64,000 bases of DNA, from contig CM046875.1 of NCBI GenBank assembly GCA_025667525.1, positions 289,975,147-290,039,146 of the forward strand, read 5' to 3'. Under the pieces are notes generated by a model that made no database searches, was not told the origin of the DNA, and was given only the letters and a program-made list of their open reading frames with translations. Origin of the DNA: Glebionis coronaria (lineage: Eukaryota; Streptophyta; Magnoliopsida; Asterales; Asteraceae). Numbering within the stretch: position 1 is the first letter of the stretch; the number at the start of each line of letters is the position of its first letter. Below, piece by piece: positions 52,527 through 64,000 of the stretch. A program made the position numbers and the translations under genes.

Positions 52527-52910
52527 TGTTGTCCCTCTTATATGAATGATATAATAATACGAATTATTAAGAAAGAAAGGAAGAGATGAGATGAATTCTA
52601 GAGAGAGAAAGTAGTGAGAGAAAGTGAGAGAGAAATGGTTGGAACTAGGTGAATGTTAGATTAAGGAATGAGAATACAAATGAACCAACCACCCTCCTAA
52701 CATGCTAGGAGGGTAGTATATATAGTCCACCCACATGCGGGCTTTAATGGACTATATATTGGGCCGGGCTTGTCTTTTGGACTTTAATTAGTTTAAAACC
52801 AAGCCCGTGAACCACGACTAAATAACTACTTATTACAACGTTCTAATAAATATTACAATAGAAACCTATGACCGAACATTCTTGTTTGACTCAATATTTT
52901 GAGGCTAACA
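52527..52910 (-). repeat. 3' LTR of copia element 3
   Basis: Boundaries are inferred from TGTTAGCC at the polypurine tract side (52910) and GACAACA at the other (52527). It contains two hairpins: accctccta pairing with taggagggt (52691-52714), and tatatagtcca pairing with tggactatata (52719-52758), the latter overlapping TATA-like sequence. Its partner LTR is outside the window, so the length of 384 bp is provisional. Confidence 0.7.
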
Positions 52911-52920
52911 ATCTCCCCCA
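52911..52920 (-). other. Polypurine tract, element 3
   Basis: Minus strand tgggggagat directly before TGTTAG. Confidence 0.75.
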
Positions 52921-55502
52921 ATGTGAGGTCATTCCTCTTTAATATTTGGATTCCAATGGAGATTTATGAATTTCGTCATAAATGAGTCTTGAACGTGTAA
53001 CAGTAGTTTTGTTCCTTCATGATGTGATCTTTGAGCCTTTGTCGTTGTCTTTCGACTTTGTCTTTAAGTCTTGAGATCTTCAAATCATCCTTGACTTGTC
53101 ATTGCCATGTTGCGATCTTGTGTCTTTATCCACATGCTCACACTATCAATTGTTGGATAAGTCTTTGGGCATGAATATGTGGTTGTGAATCTTTGACTTT
53201 GCTGAGTACACCGTGACGCCACCTTCTCGAGACAAAACATAGACACGGACTGAATGGCTTTGACATTCGTCCTAAATCGGTAGCGTTTTACCTCCGGTCG
53301 GTGAAGACCGTTATACGATATTAAATATCGTACCTGTGATCAGGTAGATTCAATTAAGAATCTCCTTGACAGGGTTTCGCGGCTGTACTAGCCGTTCTCT
53401 TTACTCGACCGTCTCAAAGCAAGACTGCGAACATAAAGAGTGAATCAATTGGATAGATATCCGCTTGATTAAAGTCGTCAATTCAAATTCCTGGAACAAG
53501 TTTGATTCATTAAGAATCTTACCATTGTTGCTTTCCAGTTGACACAAGTTTGATTCATAAGAATCTCACAAGTCACCTACCGTAGCGCTGTTTGATGTTG
53601 ACGCTAGAAGGATTTCCATTCGTCACTGTGAATATTAATGAATATCACTCTGAATGTTCTGGCAAGACCATAAAGATATTGCGTAGAAACCTGAAACGAG
53701 TTTGAATCAATTCAGAATCAAACCACTGTTGCTTTTCAGTTTTACATATGTTCAATTCATAAAGAATCTTGCATATGACCTACCGCAGTGCTGTTTGATG
53801 TTAACACTGGAAGGATTTCCACTCATCATTGTGAATACTAGGTAGTATCACTCTGAGTGTTCTAGCAATATCGCAAGGATATAGCGTAGGACTCTCTTGA
53901 TCTTCATCCGTGTGTCCTAACGAGATTTGATTGATCTCTTGGCTCTAGACTCGATTTGTGCACTTTTAGTGGTCGGAGGCTGGAGCAGATGCCACCTATT
54001 CAATATCAACTATCTCGGAGTGAGAAAGTCAATAGAAGTCGTGTTGATCTCCGTGACAATAAAACAAACTTCTTTTGAGAGAAGCCTGAGTAACTAGGAA
54101 AGGGTTGTGCTTCACATCACTGGGTCCATGATGAGTTTGTCTTCATGATGAGTTGACCCGGTTTCTGCCTAAGTTGTATGGAGGGCTTCTTTCTTTACAC
54201 CCTTTATCCTTACATTTCTTTTTCATTCTTCAACCCCTTCAATGCTTACCAAGACATCATTACTAGCACCTTGTTGTGATTGTTCCAGTGCTAGCATCAG
54301 TACTTAGTCGGCATTCAGCTACGTTCACATTCTACTCCATCTTTCCTAAGGACTTCTAATAATCTATTGGATTGTCCCTGGGAAGATCCCTCCGGTTCTG
54401 GTTGGATCATAGGACTTAAACCTAACCACCCTTTTGACACCAATAACGTCGTGAATTAAAGATGTTGTGGGTATTTGATCGTAACCATGAAAACCACTTT
54501 AAATTCTAACAAAGTGTTTGAAAAACATTTAACACCTTGCTAGTTTTGTCGTTTCAGAAATGCTCCCCCTTCACATGTGCATCGATAATCGAAAGTGTTT
54601 CGCACATGTAGGTAAGAGTTAAAGTGAGTTAAAGTGCTTGAGTCTTATATTAGATCACATTTTAATCACATTTTCTCCCCCTATCTCTAATATATAAAAT
54701 CTTTTGATATTAGAGATACCAAATTTGATTAAAATATATTTTGAAAAAGAGTCTTGAAATCTCCGGGAGAAAGATGTGTTAAGCTTTTGCATGAAGTTGA
54801 AATGCTCCCCCTCAAAAATTGATCCAATTGAATTGTCATTATGAGGATATGATCCACATTTCGCTTTTTGAGGATGGGAGTTTGTTGAACACACAATTTT
54901 TGAAAGATTTTGAATAATCATTGATAAATTCTTGAAAAAATTGTGTTCAACGCTTTTTGAAAAATCCTATTTCTTTTTGGCGAAGAGGTTTTTCTAAAGC
55001 ATAAACTTGAGTTCACAGACTTTGAATGTCTTGACGAATCCACTCAAGTGTAAGAAGATTTAACTTCTTTTGCTAAGGGTAAGAGCACGAAATCGTACAC
55101 TCCCCCGTGAATATTGATCCGGGTTGCAATCTGAAAGTGATTACAAGCCATTGTGTTGAGCTCAAAACGTTGAATGTTTTGTGACAAGCTCAACCCAAGA
55201 TAGATTGCTCTACCCGTTGTTGGAAATATTGTCCAAAATAGACAATTTCCTTTTGAAAAAAAATAGAAATGACATGTTTTGAAAAATATTTACAACTTTC
55301 ATTCGAGCTTTATGTACACACCCGTGTCGTTATTGAGCGACATTTCTAGGCACGTCCATATTATCGATACTGAAAGACATGTCGAGAAGAATATTTTTGG
55401 ATTTTGAAAGATTTTTTAATTTTGTGTTTTGCTTTTATGTGTTTTATATTTTTGTATTTTGCTTTTTCAAAGATATTTACAAGTTGATGTTTGATAGATA
55501 AA
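52921..55502 (-). other. 3' untranslated region of element 3
   Basis: AT-rich and without long frames (one 88-codon frame at 54655-54921 is not called). It contains a diverged tandem repeat of about 200 bp (53498-53892). Unlike element 2 there is no extra ORF after Pol. Confidence 0.6.
53498..53892 (-). repeat. Diverged 200-bp tandem repeat
   Basis: Two units start at 53498 (gtttgattcattaagaatc) and 53698 (gtttgaatcaattcagaatc) and stay alignable to gatattgcgtag / gatatagcgtag. Shared words include gctgtttgatgtt and gaaggatttcca. The units are clearly old. Confidence 0.75.
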
Positions 55503-58500
55503 TCAAGCAGGCACCTTTGCCAGAATCTCCAGGTCTGCTGGAGTCAAACATCTCATACCAATTTGCCTAACGAGGTACTCAAACCTATCTTTCGACAGAG
55601 CTTTCGTAAACAAGTCGGCTAATAGGTAATCCGTTCCAACAAAGTATAATTCGACGATACCTCTTTCAACTTGTTCCTTTATGAAATGGTATCTGACATC
55701 GATGTGCTTCGTACGGGAATGCTGTACCGGATTGCAGGAGATGGCTATGGCCGACTTTGAGTCACAGTACATAGGTACTTTATCAAAGTGGAAGCCATAA
55801 TCCGTGAGTTGTGTTCTCATCCAAAGAACTTGAGCACAACACGCAGATAGAGACACATACTCTGCTTCTGCTGATGAAAGTGACGTGCAATCCTGCTTTT
55901 TGGAAGACCATCCCACAAGCTTATCTTGACCTAGAAATTGTGCACCACCAGAAGTACTTTTTCGTGTATCAAGACACCCTGCATGATCAGAATCTGAATA
56001 GGCCGTTAGAAAGAAACCGGTTTCCCTCGGATACCAGAGTCCCAAATGAATGGTATTCTTAAGGTACCGAAAGATCCGTTTAACCTCCTTGAGGTGCTTT
56101 TCAGTGGGTCGTGCTTGATATCGTGCACAATAACATGTAGCATGATGTATATCAGGTCTGCTTGCTGTCAAGTACATGAGGGAACCAATCATGGAACGAT
56201 ATCTCGTTTGATCGATGGCATTTCCCTCCAAGTCAGCATCTAGCGATGTGGTTGATAATGGTGTCCCAACGGGGTCACATGAAGTCATACCATGCTTTTT
56301 GATTATCTCTTGACAATACTTAGCTTGGTTTATAAAGATACCACTTGGGGATTGGTGAACTTGAATTCCTAGAAAGAATTTTAATTCGCCCATCATAGAC
56401 ATTTCAAATCTGCTGTGCATTACTTTTTCAAACCATTTTGAAAGTTTTGGGTTTGTAGACCCGAAAATAATGTCATCAACATAAATTTGCACAAGCAGAA
56501 TGTCATCCCCATATTTATAAGTGAACAAAGTTAGATCAATGGAACCTTTTGAGAAACCTTTGGATACCAGAAATTTTGAGAGCTCGTCGTACCACGCCCT
56601 TGGAGCTTGCTTGAGTCCATATAGTGCCTTGTGGAGACGATACACCTTGTCAGGATAATGAGGATTGACAAATCCTTCCGGCTGCGTGACATAGACTTCT
56701 TCCTTCAAAGGACCGTTAAGAAATGCTGTCTTTACGTCCATTTGATAGACAGGGAATCCCTTATGTGCAGCATAAGCAAGAAAAATCCTGACTGCTTCCA
56801 TTCGAGCTACTGGTGCAAATGATTCTTCAAAATCAATTCCCTCTTTCTGGCCATACCCCTTAGCCACTAGCCTAGCTTTATTCTTGATGATCGTATTCTC
56901 TTCATCCATCTTGTTTTTCCAGATCCAACGAAGATTTAATGGAGTCACATCGTATGGTCTGTCAACAAGTTCCCAGACTTTAAGTCTTTCAAATTGTTGA
57001 AGTTCATCCGTCATCGATTCAATCCAAGCATGATCAGCCATGGCTTCTTTGATGTTTTTCGGTTCGACAGTACTCACGGCGAGTGCGAACATACAAACAT
57101 CGCCATCAGTGGCTAGTTGTCGTCTTGTACGAACAGGCTGTGAAGGGTTTCCAATTACGTGAACCAAAGGATGATCTCGGGTCCAATGATGTGTTGAAGG
57201 ATGTCGTTGATAAAACGTATGCATATTTGACGGATCAACATGGCGAGTAGAAGACTCTCCAGTTTCGTGTACCGGTGTACCGAATGGGTTGATAAATTCG
57301 TCATCGTCAGATGATGCACCGTCTGCTTGATTTGTGTTCTCTGGAGCAATGACAGTAGTTGTGGATGTTGTAGGATCGATTGTTGAAGTGATATTCTGAG
57401 GAGGTAAATCTGCAACAACCCGTGTTGAAGTAGATGAAGTTGTATTCTTTTGTTGATGATGATCGATATCATCATTCGTATCATGAGTGACAGCGGAAGA
57501 CTTCGATACAACTTGTTTCTCCCCCGTGAAATATTCATCATACATTGGTCCATACAACATTTCCAACTCTTCAATTGTCGTGTCGACTGTCATATCAGCT
57601 CTTGGAACATTTTCTGGAACCAGCGTTGAACTTGACGGTTCATTGCTGTGGTCTTGAGTTCCGAGTTCCGTGCGGTTGTGAACGGAAGTCGTTTGTCGTT
57701 GTGGATCGGGACTTAAACTGTTTTGTTCAAGTGCCATTTCTTGAGATTCATCAAATCGGATGTGAATTGTCTCGACAATCAATTTTGTTCTTTTGTTGAA
57801 CACTCTATATCCCTTAGACTGAGTTGCATATCCCACAAGAATACATGCATCACCTTTCTCTTTCATTTTATCCAAATTTTCACCATCTCGAATAATGTAG
57901 CAAGTACATCCAAAAACATGAAGGTGTTTGAGTGAAGGTTTTCGATCATGAATTATGTGATATGGTGTCTTTTCGTGTCTTGGGATAATTAAGGAGCGGT
58001 TTTGTGTGTAGCATGCGGTTGACACGGCTTCGGCCCAAAAGTATAGTGGAAGTTTTGAAGCGGATAATAATGTTCGAGCAGCTTCAACCAAAGTACGGTT
58101 TCGTCTTTCAACAACGCCGTTTTGTTCGGGTGTTCGAGCAATAGATGTTTCATGTTCAATCCCTTCGGCTTCAAAATACTTTCTCAGATTAGAATTTAAA
58201 AATTCTGTACCTCTGTCAGTACGAACCACTTTAACTTGAGCTTGAAGACCACGTTGTATCAATTTAAGGAAGCTGATGAGAACGTCGGGAGTTTCATCTT
58301 TGGATCTCAAGAAATGAGTCCATGTGTACCTTGAGTAATCATCGACTATTACTAGAATATATTTCTTGCCATTGATACTCTGAACACGCATGGGACCACA
58401 CAGATCCATGTGAAGAAGATCTAACCGTCCTTTAGAGCTTGGTGTGGTCTTTGTTTTGAAGCTACTTCGTTTAGCTTTACAAAGTTCACAAGAAGAACAA

Positions 58501-59045
58501 AGATGATCTTTGATGAATTTCAAGCTTGGAAGGCCTCTCACAATATCTTTCTTGGAAAGCAAGTTAATGGTATCAAAGTTGAGATGAGAAAGACGTTGAT
58601 GCCATAACCATGCCTGAGTCGAGGAAGCTTTAGCCATGAAGCAAATTGGAGTTGATGAAGATGTGTCTTGAAGTGAGATAGTATAAAGATCAGTACCCCG
58701 TGTACCAGTAAGTAAGTCATTCCCATCATAATCACGAACAAAACATGTCTTCTTTCTGAAAGCAACTTCCAAATCCGCATCACAGAATTGACCAACCGAG
58801 AAAAGATTGTGATTGAGCCCTTCGACGTAGTATACCCTTTTAATCGTGATATTCCCCTGAACCAAATCTCCATATCCTAGGATCGGTGCAAATTGATCAT
58901 TTCCGAATCGGACCGTACCTAGGAACTTCTCCACGAAGTTAATTAGAAGCTTGAGATTCCCCGTCATGTGCTTCGTGCATCCGGAGTCCATTATGAAGAG
59001 AATTATTTGTATCACCTGCAGAAGAGTTAGAACACGATGGAGCAT
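55503..59045 (-). CDS. pol: Copia Pol, element 3, complete
   Basis: 1180 intact codons. Protease DSG at residue 20; preintegrase/HHCC H149, H154, C183, C186; integrase triad D214 (LLHMDLCGP), D277 ([10 protein letters not shown]), E313 (NGVVERRNR); a Ser/Thr-rich linker about 440-625; RT about 690-960 with QMDVKTAFL (D770) and IYVDDI (855-858); RNase H from AYSDSDHAG (about 1015) with [14 protein letters not shown] and DSKSAIAI to the end at VPA. All catalytic residues checked are present, so Pol looks functional. It is +1 to the upstream Gag frame and overlaps its last 107 bases; translation probably does not begin at the listed ATG. Confidence 0.95.
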   Translation of the reverse strand: MLHRVLTLLQVIQIILFIMDSGCTKHMTGNLKLLINFVEKFLGTVRFGNDQFAPILGYGDLVQGNITIKRVYYVEGLNHNLFSVGQFCDADLEVAFRKKTCFVRDYDGNDLLTGTRGTDLYTISLQDTSSSTPICFMAKASSTQAWLWHQRLSHLNFDTINLLSKKDIVRGLPSLKFIKDHLCSSCELCKAKRSSFKTKTTPSSKGRLDLLHMDLCGPMRVQSINGKKYILVIVDDYSRYTWTHFLRSKDETPDVLISFLKLIQRGLQAQVKVVRTDRGTEFLNSNLRKYFEAEGIEHETSIARTPEQNGVVERRNRTLVEAARTLLSASKLPLYFWAEAVSTACYTQNRSLIIPRHEKTPYHIIHDRKPSLKHLHVFGCTCYIIRDGENLDKMKEKGDACILVGYATQSKGYRVFNKRTKLIVETIHIRFDESQEMALEQNSLSPDPQRQTTSVHNRTELGTQDHSNEPSSSTLVPENVPRADMTVDTTIEELEMLYGPMYDEYFTGEKQVVSKSSAVTHDTNDDIDHHQQKNTTSSTSTRVVADLPPQNITSTIDPTTSTTTVIAPENTNQADGASSDDDEFINPFGTPVHETGESSTRHVDPSNMHTFYQRHPSTHHWTRDHPLVHVIGNPSQPVRTRRQLATDGDVCMFALAVSTVEPKNIKEAMADHAWIESMTDELQQFERLKVWELVDRPYDVTPLNLRWIWKNKMDEENTIIKNKARLVAKGYGQKEGIDFEESFAPVARMEAVRIFLAYAAHKGFPVYQMDVKTAFLNGPLKEEVYVTQPEGFVNPHYPDKVYRLHKALYGLKQAPRAWYDELSKFLVSKGFSKGSIDLTLFTYKYGDDILLVQIYVDDIIFGSTNPKLSKWFEKVMHSRFEMSMMGELKFFLGIQVHQSPSGIFINQAKYCQEIIKKHGMTSCDPVGTPLSTTSLDADLEGNAIDQTRYRSMIGSLMYLTASRPDIHHATCYCARYQARPTEKHLKEVKRIFRYLKNTIHLGLWYPRETGFFLTAYSDSDHAGCLDTRKSTSGGAQFLGQDKLVGWSSKKQDCTSLSSAEAEYVSLSACCAQVLWMRTQLTDYGFHFDKVPMYCDSKSAIAISCNPVQHSRTKHIDVRYHFIKEQVERGIVELYFVGTDYLLADLFTKALSKDRFEYLVRQIGMRCLTPADLEILAKVPA

Positions 59046-60909
59046 TTGCTAAATTGGATACCACAGTAGTTGTGATAGTAGAATCATTAGTGTCCTTATC
59101 AACATTTAAAGGCAAACTAACACTCGTTTTCACATTTTCTGTCCTAACTTTAGGCATCCATTTATATCCGGGAGGACATTGATTAGCAAACCACCATTTC
59201 CAAGACTTGCTAACAGACTCATATAATTCCTTAATTTTGCTTCTAGGATTCTTAGTGGTGGAGTCTGATGCATTACTATTCTTAGTGGGGGTAGCACCAG
59301 AATGGTTCACTTTGCGTTTGGGTTTACTAGCACTAATAGGCATCACAGTTTGCTTCTTAGTTCTAGTTTCTACGCCTTTGACATTATTCATAGCACACAT
59401 AGAATGATTAGCATTAGCACATTTGCCACATTTGACACAAACAAATTTCACATTCATAGCATTCAAATCATTCACAGTATTCAGATCGTCATTACATGCG
59501 ATAACAGACTTTTTATTCTTAAAAACATTCAAATTCCTAGGGTGTTCTTCTACTTGCTTCATCTTCCCTTGATTCTTGTGTTTCCAGACCTTATCATTCG
59601 CTTGAGTGCTCTTAAGCTGAGGCCGGCTAACACTAGTAGTGGAGACTATTCCTGTAGTAGAAGACACACGAATATTAGTGTTTCTAGAAGTCTGAGGCGA
59701 GTGAGTATCTTTGTTTGTGGGCTTAGTGGGCATTCTATATATCCCTGGTTTAATCACATTATTGTGCTTAACGCTTGGTGCTACAGGATTCCTTATGGGT
59801 TGAGGTTGTGGTAACCTTTCCTTTCCATCCATCTTGGGGGCAAACACAGGTTTTGCAAACGAGGAATTAGATAAAGCAGATGGTTTTCCCAAGATAGAGG
59901 ATCTATTCTCTTTAGAGGCATTGGGTTGTCTAACAACATTTTTCTTAATGCTAGGTTCCACAATTTTCCCACCCATTTTAGCAATGAGTTTCTGCAACTC
60001 AGCTATCGCTCTGTCCCTGTCTTGTAATTGAGCTTTCAACCCTTTAATTTCCAAATTCTGTTCATTCATTTCTCGAAATGTTTGCGAAAGTTTTTCTTGC
60101 AATTTATTATCATGTGGAAAACGACCAACATCTTTTTGCAAAGCAAGTTCAAGTGAATGACAATGTTTTTGAAGGAAATTAGTTTTGTGTTGAAGTAACT
60201 CAAAAGCCTTTTTGTCAACATTTTCTTTTCGTTTCGAAAGCTCAATTTCAAGACGTTCACATTCTTTGATCTTATCAAGATATTGGCATGCAACTTCAGA
60301 ATATTCATCAATATCAGCACAAGATGTAAAATAAGCACACATAACATCTTTAGAAACACATTCTTGCAAGAGCAAATCATATTCATCTGAGAAATCAGAC
60401 TTCTCCATTTGAAGATCATCAATGTGTTTCTCAATAGATTCAACATATTTTAAATCATCAAACATTTCAGTCCGAATGAACTCCTCAAGTTGAAGAACAG
60501 TTTCTTTAATCAACGCCGTGTTTGGAATTAAGAGTTCTTTGACAAGCAAGGTAATATCTTGAGGAATCGGACGTGTCCATTCAGCATTTTCACGTTTTGC
60601 CCAGTCTCGTTCAACAATAGATTTTACATTATCTATGTGATGTTTAAGAATACCTAATGTTTTCCTACTCTTGCTTTTAGATTCATCTAGAGGGAGGTAG
60701 TTGATGTATTTGTAAACATTAGATTTCTTAGGGGCAAATGCTTTCTTCCATTGAATTCTTTTTTGTTTGCATTCTAAGAACACTTCCTCACGAGTTTTCT
60801 GAGTTTGTTTGTTGAACAGGCCATAGAGACTATTCTCATAAGCATAGTTATAAGGTTTCACAAACTCCTTATTAACAAGTGGTTGACTATCGGCATCCCA
60901 AAGGGCAGT
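58939..60909 (-). CDS. gag: Distal Gag of element 3, downstream of in-frame UAG
   Basis: The same frame as Gag continues past TAG 60910-60912; first Met at 60861 ([15 protein letters not shown]), 640 codons to 58939. It is Lys/Glu-rich with coiled-coil stretches (about residues 170-300 from this Met) and a Cys cluster [15 protein letters not shown]. It ends GESQASN, overlapping the start of Pol in another frame. It may be made by readthrough or be split by mutation. Confidence 0.8.
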   Translation of the reverse strand, partial: TALWDADSQPLVNKEFVKPYNYAYENSLYGLFNKQTQKTREEVFLECKQKRIQWKKAFAPKKSNVYKYINYLPLDESKSKSRKTLGILKHHIDNVKSIVERDWAKRENAEWTRPIPQDITLLVKELLIPNTALIKETVLQLEEFIRTEMFDDLKYVESIEKHIDDLQMEKSDFSDEYDLLLQECVSKDVMCAYFTSCADIDEYSEVACQYLDKIKECERLEIELSKRKENVDKKAFELLQHKTNFLQKHCHSLELALQKDVGRFPHDNKLQEKLSQTFREMNEQNLEIKGLKAQLQDRDRAIAELQKLIAKMGGKIVEPSIKKNVVRQPNASKENRSSILGKPSALSNSSFAKPVFAPKMDGKERLPQPQPIRNPVAPSVKHNNVIKPGIYRMPTKPTNKDTHSPQTSRNTNIRVSSTTGIVSTTSVSRPQLKSTQANDKVWKHKNQGKMKQVEEHPRNLNVFKNKKSVIACNDDLNTVNDLNAMNVKFVCVKCGKCANANHSMCAMNNVKGVETRTKKQTVMPISASKPKRKVNHSGATPTKNSNASDSTTKNPRSKIKELYESVSKSWKWWFANQCPPGYKWMPKVRTENVKTSVSLPLNVDKDTNDSTITTTVVSNLANAPSCSNSSAGDTNNSLHNGLRMHEAHDGESQASN

Positions 60910-63342
60910 CTATTCACTATTGGCACTAACAGGCATGCAATCAAGATCTGTCCTTTCAGTCTCATCAAGATAAAGATGCGGGTTCGCAGCTTGAGCTTTG
61001 GCAAGGTACTCAGGACTTGTAAAGCTAGCTTGACCCTTAAACATCGATGGAGGTGCTAGCATTCTTACGGATTGAATAGAATCATGCGTTTTATAAACAA
61101 CGTTCTTCAAAAAGTCGACTTGTGCTTCTAGTTTTGTAACTTTTTCGGTTTCTTTATCATATCTACTTTTGAAGTCTTGTTTTAATGCATCTACCTCTTG
61201 TTTCTTATCCTCAAGAATTTTAGCAGAATCGGTAGTGGTCATAGAGAGCTTTTGTTCAAGTTCATTAACTTTGGTATTGGCAAGGTACGTTTTTTGACGT
61301 TCATCCATTAAGAAAACATTATATTGACGCTTCTCTTTAGCTAATAACTCAAGAGTTGTATTATATTTGTTTTCAAAATCGTCCTTTTGACTTTTTAACG
61401 CACTTCCCTTGTACCCCTCAAGCTCTTTGGTTTTCTGAAGGAGCTCATCTCTATAAGTTTCAGTCATCTCAGTAGATTTGATAAAAGCAGCTTTGCATTC
61501 TTCAAAGCTTTGAGTGAGCGTAGCGTTTGCCTTCTTTAATTGCTTTTGACTCTTTTTATTTTCAGTGACATCTTTTTGTAAAGTAGCAATTAAATTAGCA
61601 AGCGCAATACGTTCCTCTTCATCATATTCATTTGCATGTTGATCATCCTCAGACTCATTATTGCACATGTCTGATGAATCGGGTGTGGTATTGCTATCAA
61701 CCGTTTCCATCATACACGTGTCATTAATGGCATTGGGTAGATCACTATGCTCAGGAATATCACCAAACACATTATATTCATCAGTAGGGTGTACCTTATC
61801 GATTGGCTCAGTGTCAAAGATAGGACCATTGTCATCTTCAGTGACTTTGAGAACTTCTTCAACCTTTGCCATGTACGAGTAATGTGCATCAAGCTCTTGA
61901 TCAGAATCTTCATCATTAGTATCATCAAGCATGGCTCCTTCCTCAGCTGACAATTTAACCCCTGCTTCCATTTTCTTGCATAGCAGCATCTTTTCCTTGT
62001 GATAGCTGGAGTCTCTAACCCTTTTCGGCTTCCTGCATTCCTTTGCCATATGCCCATAACCTTGGCAATTAAAACATTGAATCCCACTCTGCTGAACCAC
62101 TTGACTTCCAACCGTTTCCCTATTCCCAGTAGCAGCAGCAATCCTCTGAGCATCATACTTAGCAGTTTGTCGATCATATCTTGCAGAACCCTCAACATGT
62201 GTTGGATTATGTCGATCATACCTAGAAGGACTTTCACCACGTCGACGTGTGTCATACCTTGGAGGACTCTCAACATATCGGTTCTTTGTGTTAGATGATG
62301 TGCGAAGATTGTTGTTGGTGGGTTTGTAGATTTTCTTATAAGTCTTCATTATGTAAGCAATTTGTTGTTTCATCTCTCGGTTCTTTTGAGCTTGGTCTTC
62401 ATCACTATCTTCTTCAGATGAGGACGCAGATGGTGGTGATGGTGCTCTTGGTGCTTTACCTCGAGATTTTGTGGAAGATGAAGACTTAGATGATGTGGAA
62501 TATCGTGGTGAAGATGATGTATTGGAGTATGGCTTAGGAGCACGAGAGTGAGGATCTTGAACATGTTGAGTGGTAGTCACTAAAGCAAGTGGATTAGCCG
62601 TCTTGGCAACACGTTCAGCTCGAATTTCATTTGCTTCATTCTGAAATTGCTTCAAGATGTCAAAGAGTCGATGATATGAGACCTCGTCTAACTTTTCTTG
62701 TTGTTTCACCAAAGTGACAAACCGTGTCCACTCAGGTTGAAGTTGTTGAAGAAATTGGACATTGACTTGCATGGTGGATACTTGCAGGTTATTTCTTGTC
62801 ATGTCATTCATCATTTTATAAAACCTGGAGTAGTATGAATCAATTGATTCTCCATCCCTTGAAGTAAACTTGCCAAAATTCCAAAACAAGTTTGTTTTGA
62901 CATCTTGTTTGTTGAGTGATTCTCCTTGTTGCAAGCGTTCAATAGCAGTCCACATTTCATGTGCTGTCGGGCATGCATCAACCGTGGAGTAAATATCATC
63001 TCCAATCCCACTTAAAACCATATAGATGGCTTCCTTCTCCGCATCATGCCAAGCACAATTTTCAGGTGTGAGATCAGCTCTTGTCTCATCACGTTCACTT
63101 ACAGGTATTGGATCAGTAGTATCTGTGGCTGCTCTTGGAGGAACTGAGATCTTCTTAAATATATATGGTCCATGAGTAATACATTTCCTCAAGGCATCAC
63201 CATTAGGTCTTGTATCAAGATATCGTATAAAACGTGATTGCCATTGAGCATACCGACCAGATACAAGCATTGGTGGTCTCTCTTTGTTACCTGCCACCAT
63301 GATGTTGTTGTTCGTCACACGATATTCTGCAGTAGAATCCAT
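60910..63342 (-). CDS. gag: Copia Gag, element 3
   Basis: 810 codons from MDSTAEYRVTNNN. The UBN2-type capsid region is within about 15-240 (SGRYAQWQSRFIRYLDTR, TAHEMWTAIERLQQGE, NVQFLQQLQPEWTRFV), followed by a Ser-rich segment, RYDR-type repeats (about 355-400), the zinc knuckle CFNCQGYGHMAKEC (about 421-434), an acidic region and a long coiled coil (about 570-760). It ends in TAG after VSANSE with the frame open beyond. It is longer than most plant copia Gag proteins because of the coiled-coil extension. Confidence 0.92.
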   Translation of the reverse strand: MDSTAEYRVTNNNIMVAGNKERPPMLVSGRYAQWQSRFIRYLDTRPNGDALRKCITHGPYIFKKISVPPRAATDTTDPIPVSERDETRADLTPENCAWHDAEKEAIYMVLSGIGDDIYSTVDACPTAHEMWTAIERLQQGESLNKQDVKTNLFWNFGKFTSRDGESIDSYYSRFYKMMNDMTRNNLQVSTMQVNVQFLQQLQPEWTRFVTLVKQQEKLDEVSYHRLFDILKQFQNEANEIRAERVAKTANPLALVTTTQHVQDPHSRAPKPYSNTSSSPRYSTSSKSSSSTKSRGKAPRAPSPPSASSSEEDSDEDQAQKNREMKQQIAYIMKTYKKIYKPTNNNLRTSSNTKNRYVESPPRYDTRRRGESPSRYDRHNPTHVEGSARYDRQTAKYDAQRIAAATGNRETVGSQVVQQSGIQCFNCQGYGHMAKECRKPKRVRDSSYHKEKMLLCKKMEAGVKLSAEEGAMLDDTNDEDSDQELDAHYSYMAKVEEVLKVTEDDNGPIFDTEPIDKVHPTDEYNVFGDIPEHSDLPNAINDTCMMETVDSNTTPDSSDMCNNESEDDQHANEYDEEERIALANLIATLQKDVTENKKSQKQLKKANATLTQSFEECKAAFIKSTEMTETYRDELLQKTKELEGYKGSALKSQKDDFENKYNTTLELLAKEKRQYNVFLMDERQKTYLANTKVNELEQKLSMTTTDSAKILEDKKQEVDALKQDFKSRYDKETEKVTKLEAQVDFLKNVVYKTHDSIQSVRMLAPPSMFKGQASFTSPEYLAKAQAANPHLYLDETERTDLDCMPVSANSE

Positions 63343-64000
63343 CTCAAAATTCTCTGAAATGATGAAGTGAATATGGATCTTAAGTAGATTTGTTGTGATT
63401 GTTGTTGTGGTTTAAATTCCAAAAATTGCAATTTTTCTCCAGGCCGACAATAAATTCTCCAGTCCGACTAAAACGGTAGTCCAAAAATTTTGTAATCGCC
63501 AAAATTTGAAATTGAGCTAGAAATGTCCTAAAACTAGTATGGAAAAAATTTGATTTTACTTGACCTAAATCTTCGTGTAAACTACGTTCCGAAACTAGTC
63601 TAGATGGTGGCTAAGTCTAAAAAATACTCAAACAAAAATTTGGCTAAACATGTCATCGGAATGTCCATCGGAATGTGCCATCGGAATGCCCATCGGAATG
63701 TTGTTTAGATCGGAATGTCCTGTAGATCGCAATGTGCACCTGTCGAAATCCCAGATCGGAATGTGTACCTATCGAAATCCCAGATCGGAATCTTCAGATC
63801 GCAATGTGTACTTATCGAAATCCCAGATCGGAATGTGTACCTATCGCAATGTGGCTGTCGCAATATGGGCAGAGTAACGTTTCAAGATTGCCTTAAATCC
63901 GTCGCAATCCAGATCGCAATACCGATCGGAATGTTCAGATCGGAATAAGGGGCTATCGCAATACTGATCGCAAAGTAAAACCCTAGGGTTATTGCGATCG
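63343..64000 (-). other. 5' leader of element 3 with motif array
   Basis: Upstream of Gag, no frame. From 63655 to the window end it is packed with atcggaatg / atcgcaat words (more than 20), including three near-identical units of about 35 bp containing tcgaaatcccagatcgg. No primer site or LTR end is seen, so the leader continues past the window. Confidence 0.7.

Larger units (their letters stand above)
52527..64000 (-). mobile_element. Copia element 3, 5' end outside the window
   Basis: A second large copia element on the minus strand. Present: 3' LTR (52527-52910), polypurine tract, about 2.6 kb of 3' untranslated sequence, complete Pol, long Gag and more than 650 bp of leader. The 5' LTR and primer site are not reached. 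Gag and Pol belong to a different lineage from elements 1 and 2: one classic zinc knuckle, long coiled coils, and a [16 protein letters not shown] preintegrase type. Candidate target duplication on this side: cctcg (52522-52526). Confidence 0.9.

Noticed and set aside
63640..64000. CRISPR-like or satellite array in the leader of element 3
   Set aside because: Units are short and irregular and lie within a copia leader; there are no constant-length spacers.

Overview
The window is plant DNA of two kinds. The ends (about 1-6822 and 52527-64000) and one internal block (37623-49689) are Ty1/copia LTR retrotransposons and AT-rich nuclear-type sequence. The rest, about 6866-37622 and 49690-52526 (roughly 33.6 kb), is angiosperm mitochondrial DNA: atp6, rps4, rpl5-rps14, an rps1 remnant, rps13, nad1 exons 2-3, cox2 with two group II introns, nad4L, scraps of rps19 and nad5, a plastid rpl14 scrap and a mitovirus-like RdRp remnant. 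Introns are present and cox2, nad4L and nad1 carry genomic (unedited) codons, so the block moved as DNA, not as cDNA.

The best reading is a nuclear copy of mitochondrial DNA (NUMT) later hit by retrotransposons. A full-length 12.07-kb copia element interrupts the mitochondrial sequence with matching 536-bp LTRs (3 differences by eye) and a perfect 5-bp target duplication of the flanking mitochondrial bases. Another copia element ends inside nad5 coding sequence. Several mitochondrial genes carry 1-nt indels (atp6 twice, rpl5, nad1 exon 3; rps1 is also out of frame), and a tandem 2.09-kb duplication at cox2 has diverged by roughly a percent. The alternative, a mitochondrial assembly with homopolymer errors and captured retroelements, is less likely but cannot be excluded from sequence alone.

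Layout: 1-1557 nuclear flank; 1558-6822 copia element 1 (+, degenerate, 3' truncated); 6866-37617 mitochondrial block with mitovirus-like remnant (8.9-9.6 kb), atp6 (12.8-14.1), rps4 (17.4-18.4), an old copia gag remnant (19-20), rps14/rpl5/rps1 (23.2-24.4), nad1 exons 3 and 2 and rps13 (26.1-28.0), cox2 (28.95-32.6), a duplicated cox2 exon 1 (34.3-34.7), nad4L and an unrecognised 162-codon ORF (35.5-36.4); 37623-49689 copia element 2 (-) with gag, pol and an extra 1020-codon ORF between pol and the 3' LTR; 49690-52526 more mitochondrial DNA; 52527-64000 copia element 3 (-), 5' end outside the window.

The host is a eudicot. The extra ORF of element 2 and the gag/pol of element 3 resemble, from memory, retroelement proteins abundant in Asteraceae genomes (Tanacetum, Artemisia, lettuce and relatives), so Asteraceae is the most likely family, at moderate confidence. 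The most unusual structure is that each copia element carries its own short motif, reiterated in LTR or UTR sequence and, in elements 1 and 2, also in protein linkers. Elements 1 and 2 also share an intron-3'-end-like signal exactly at the gag/pol boundary.
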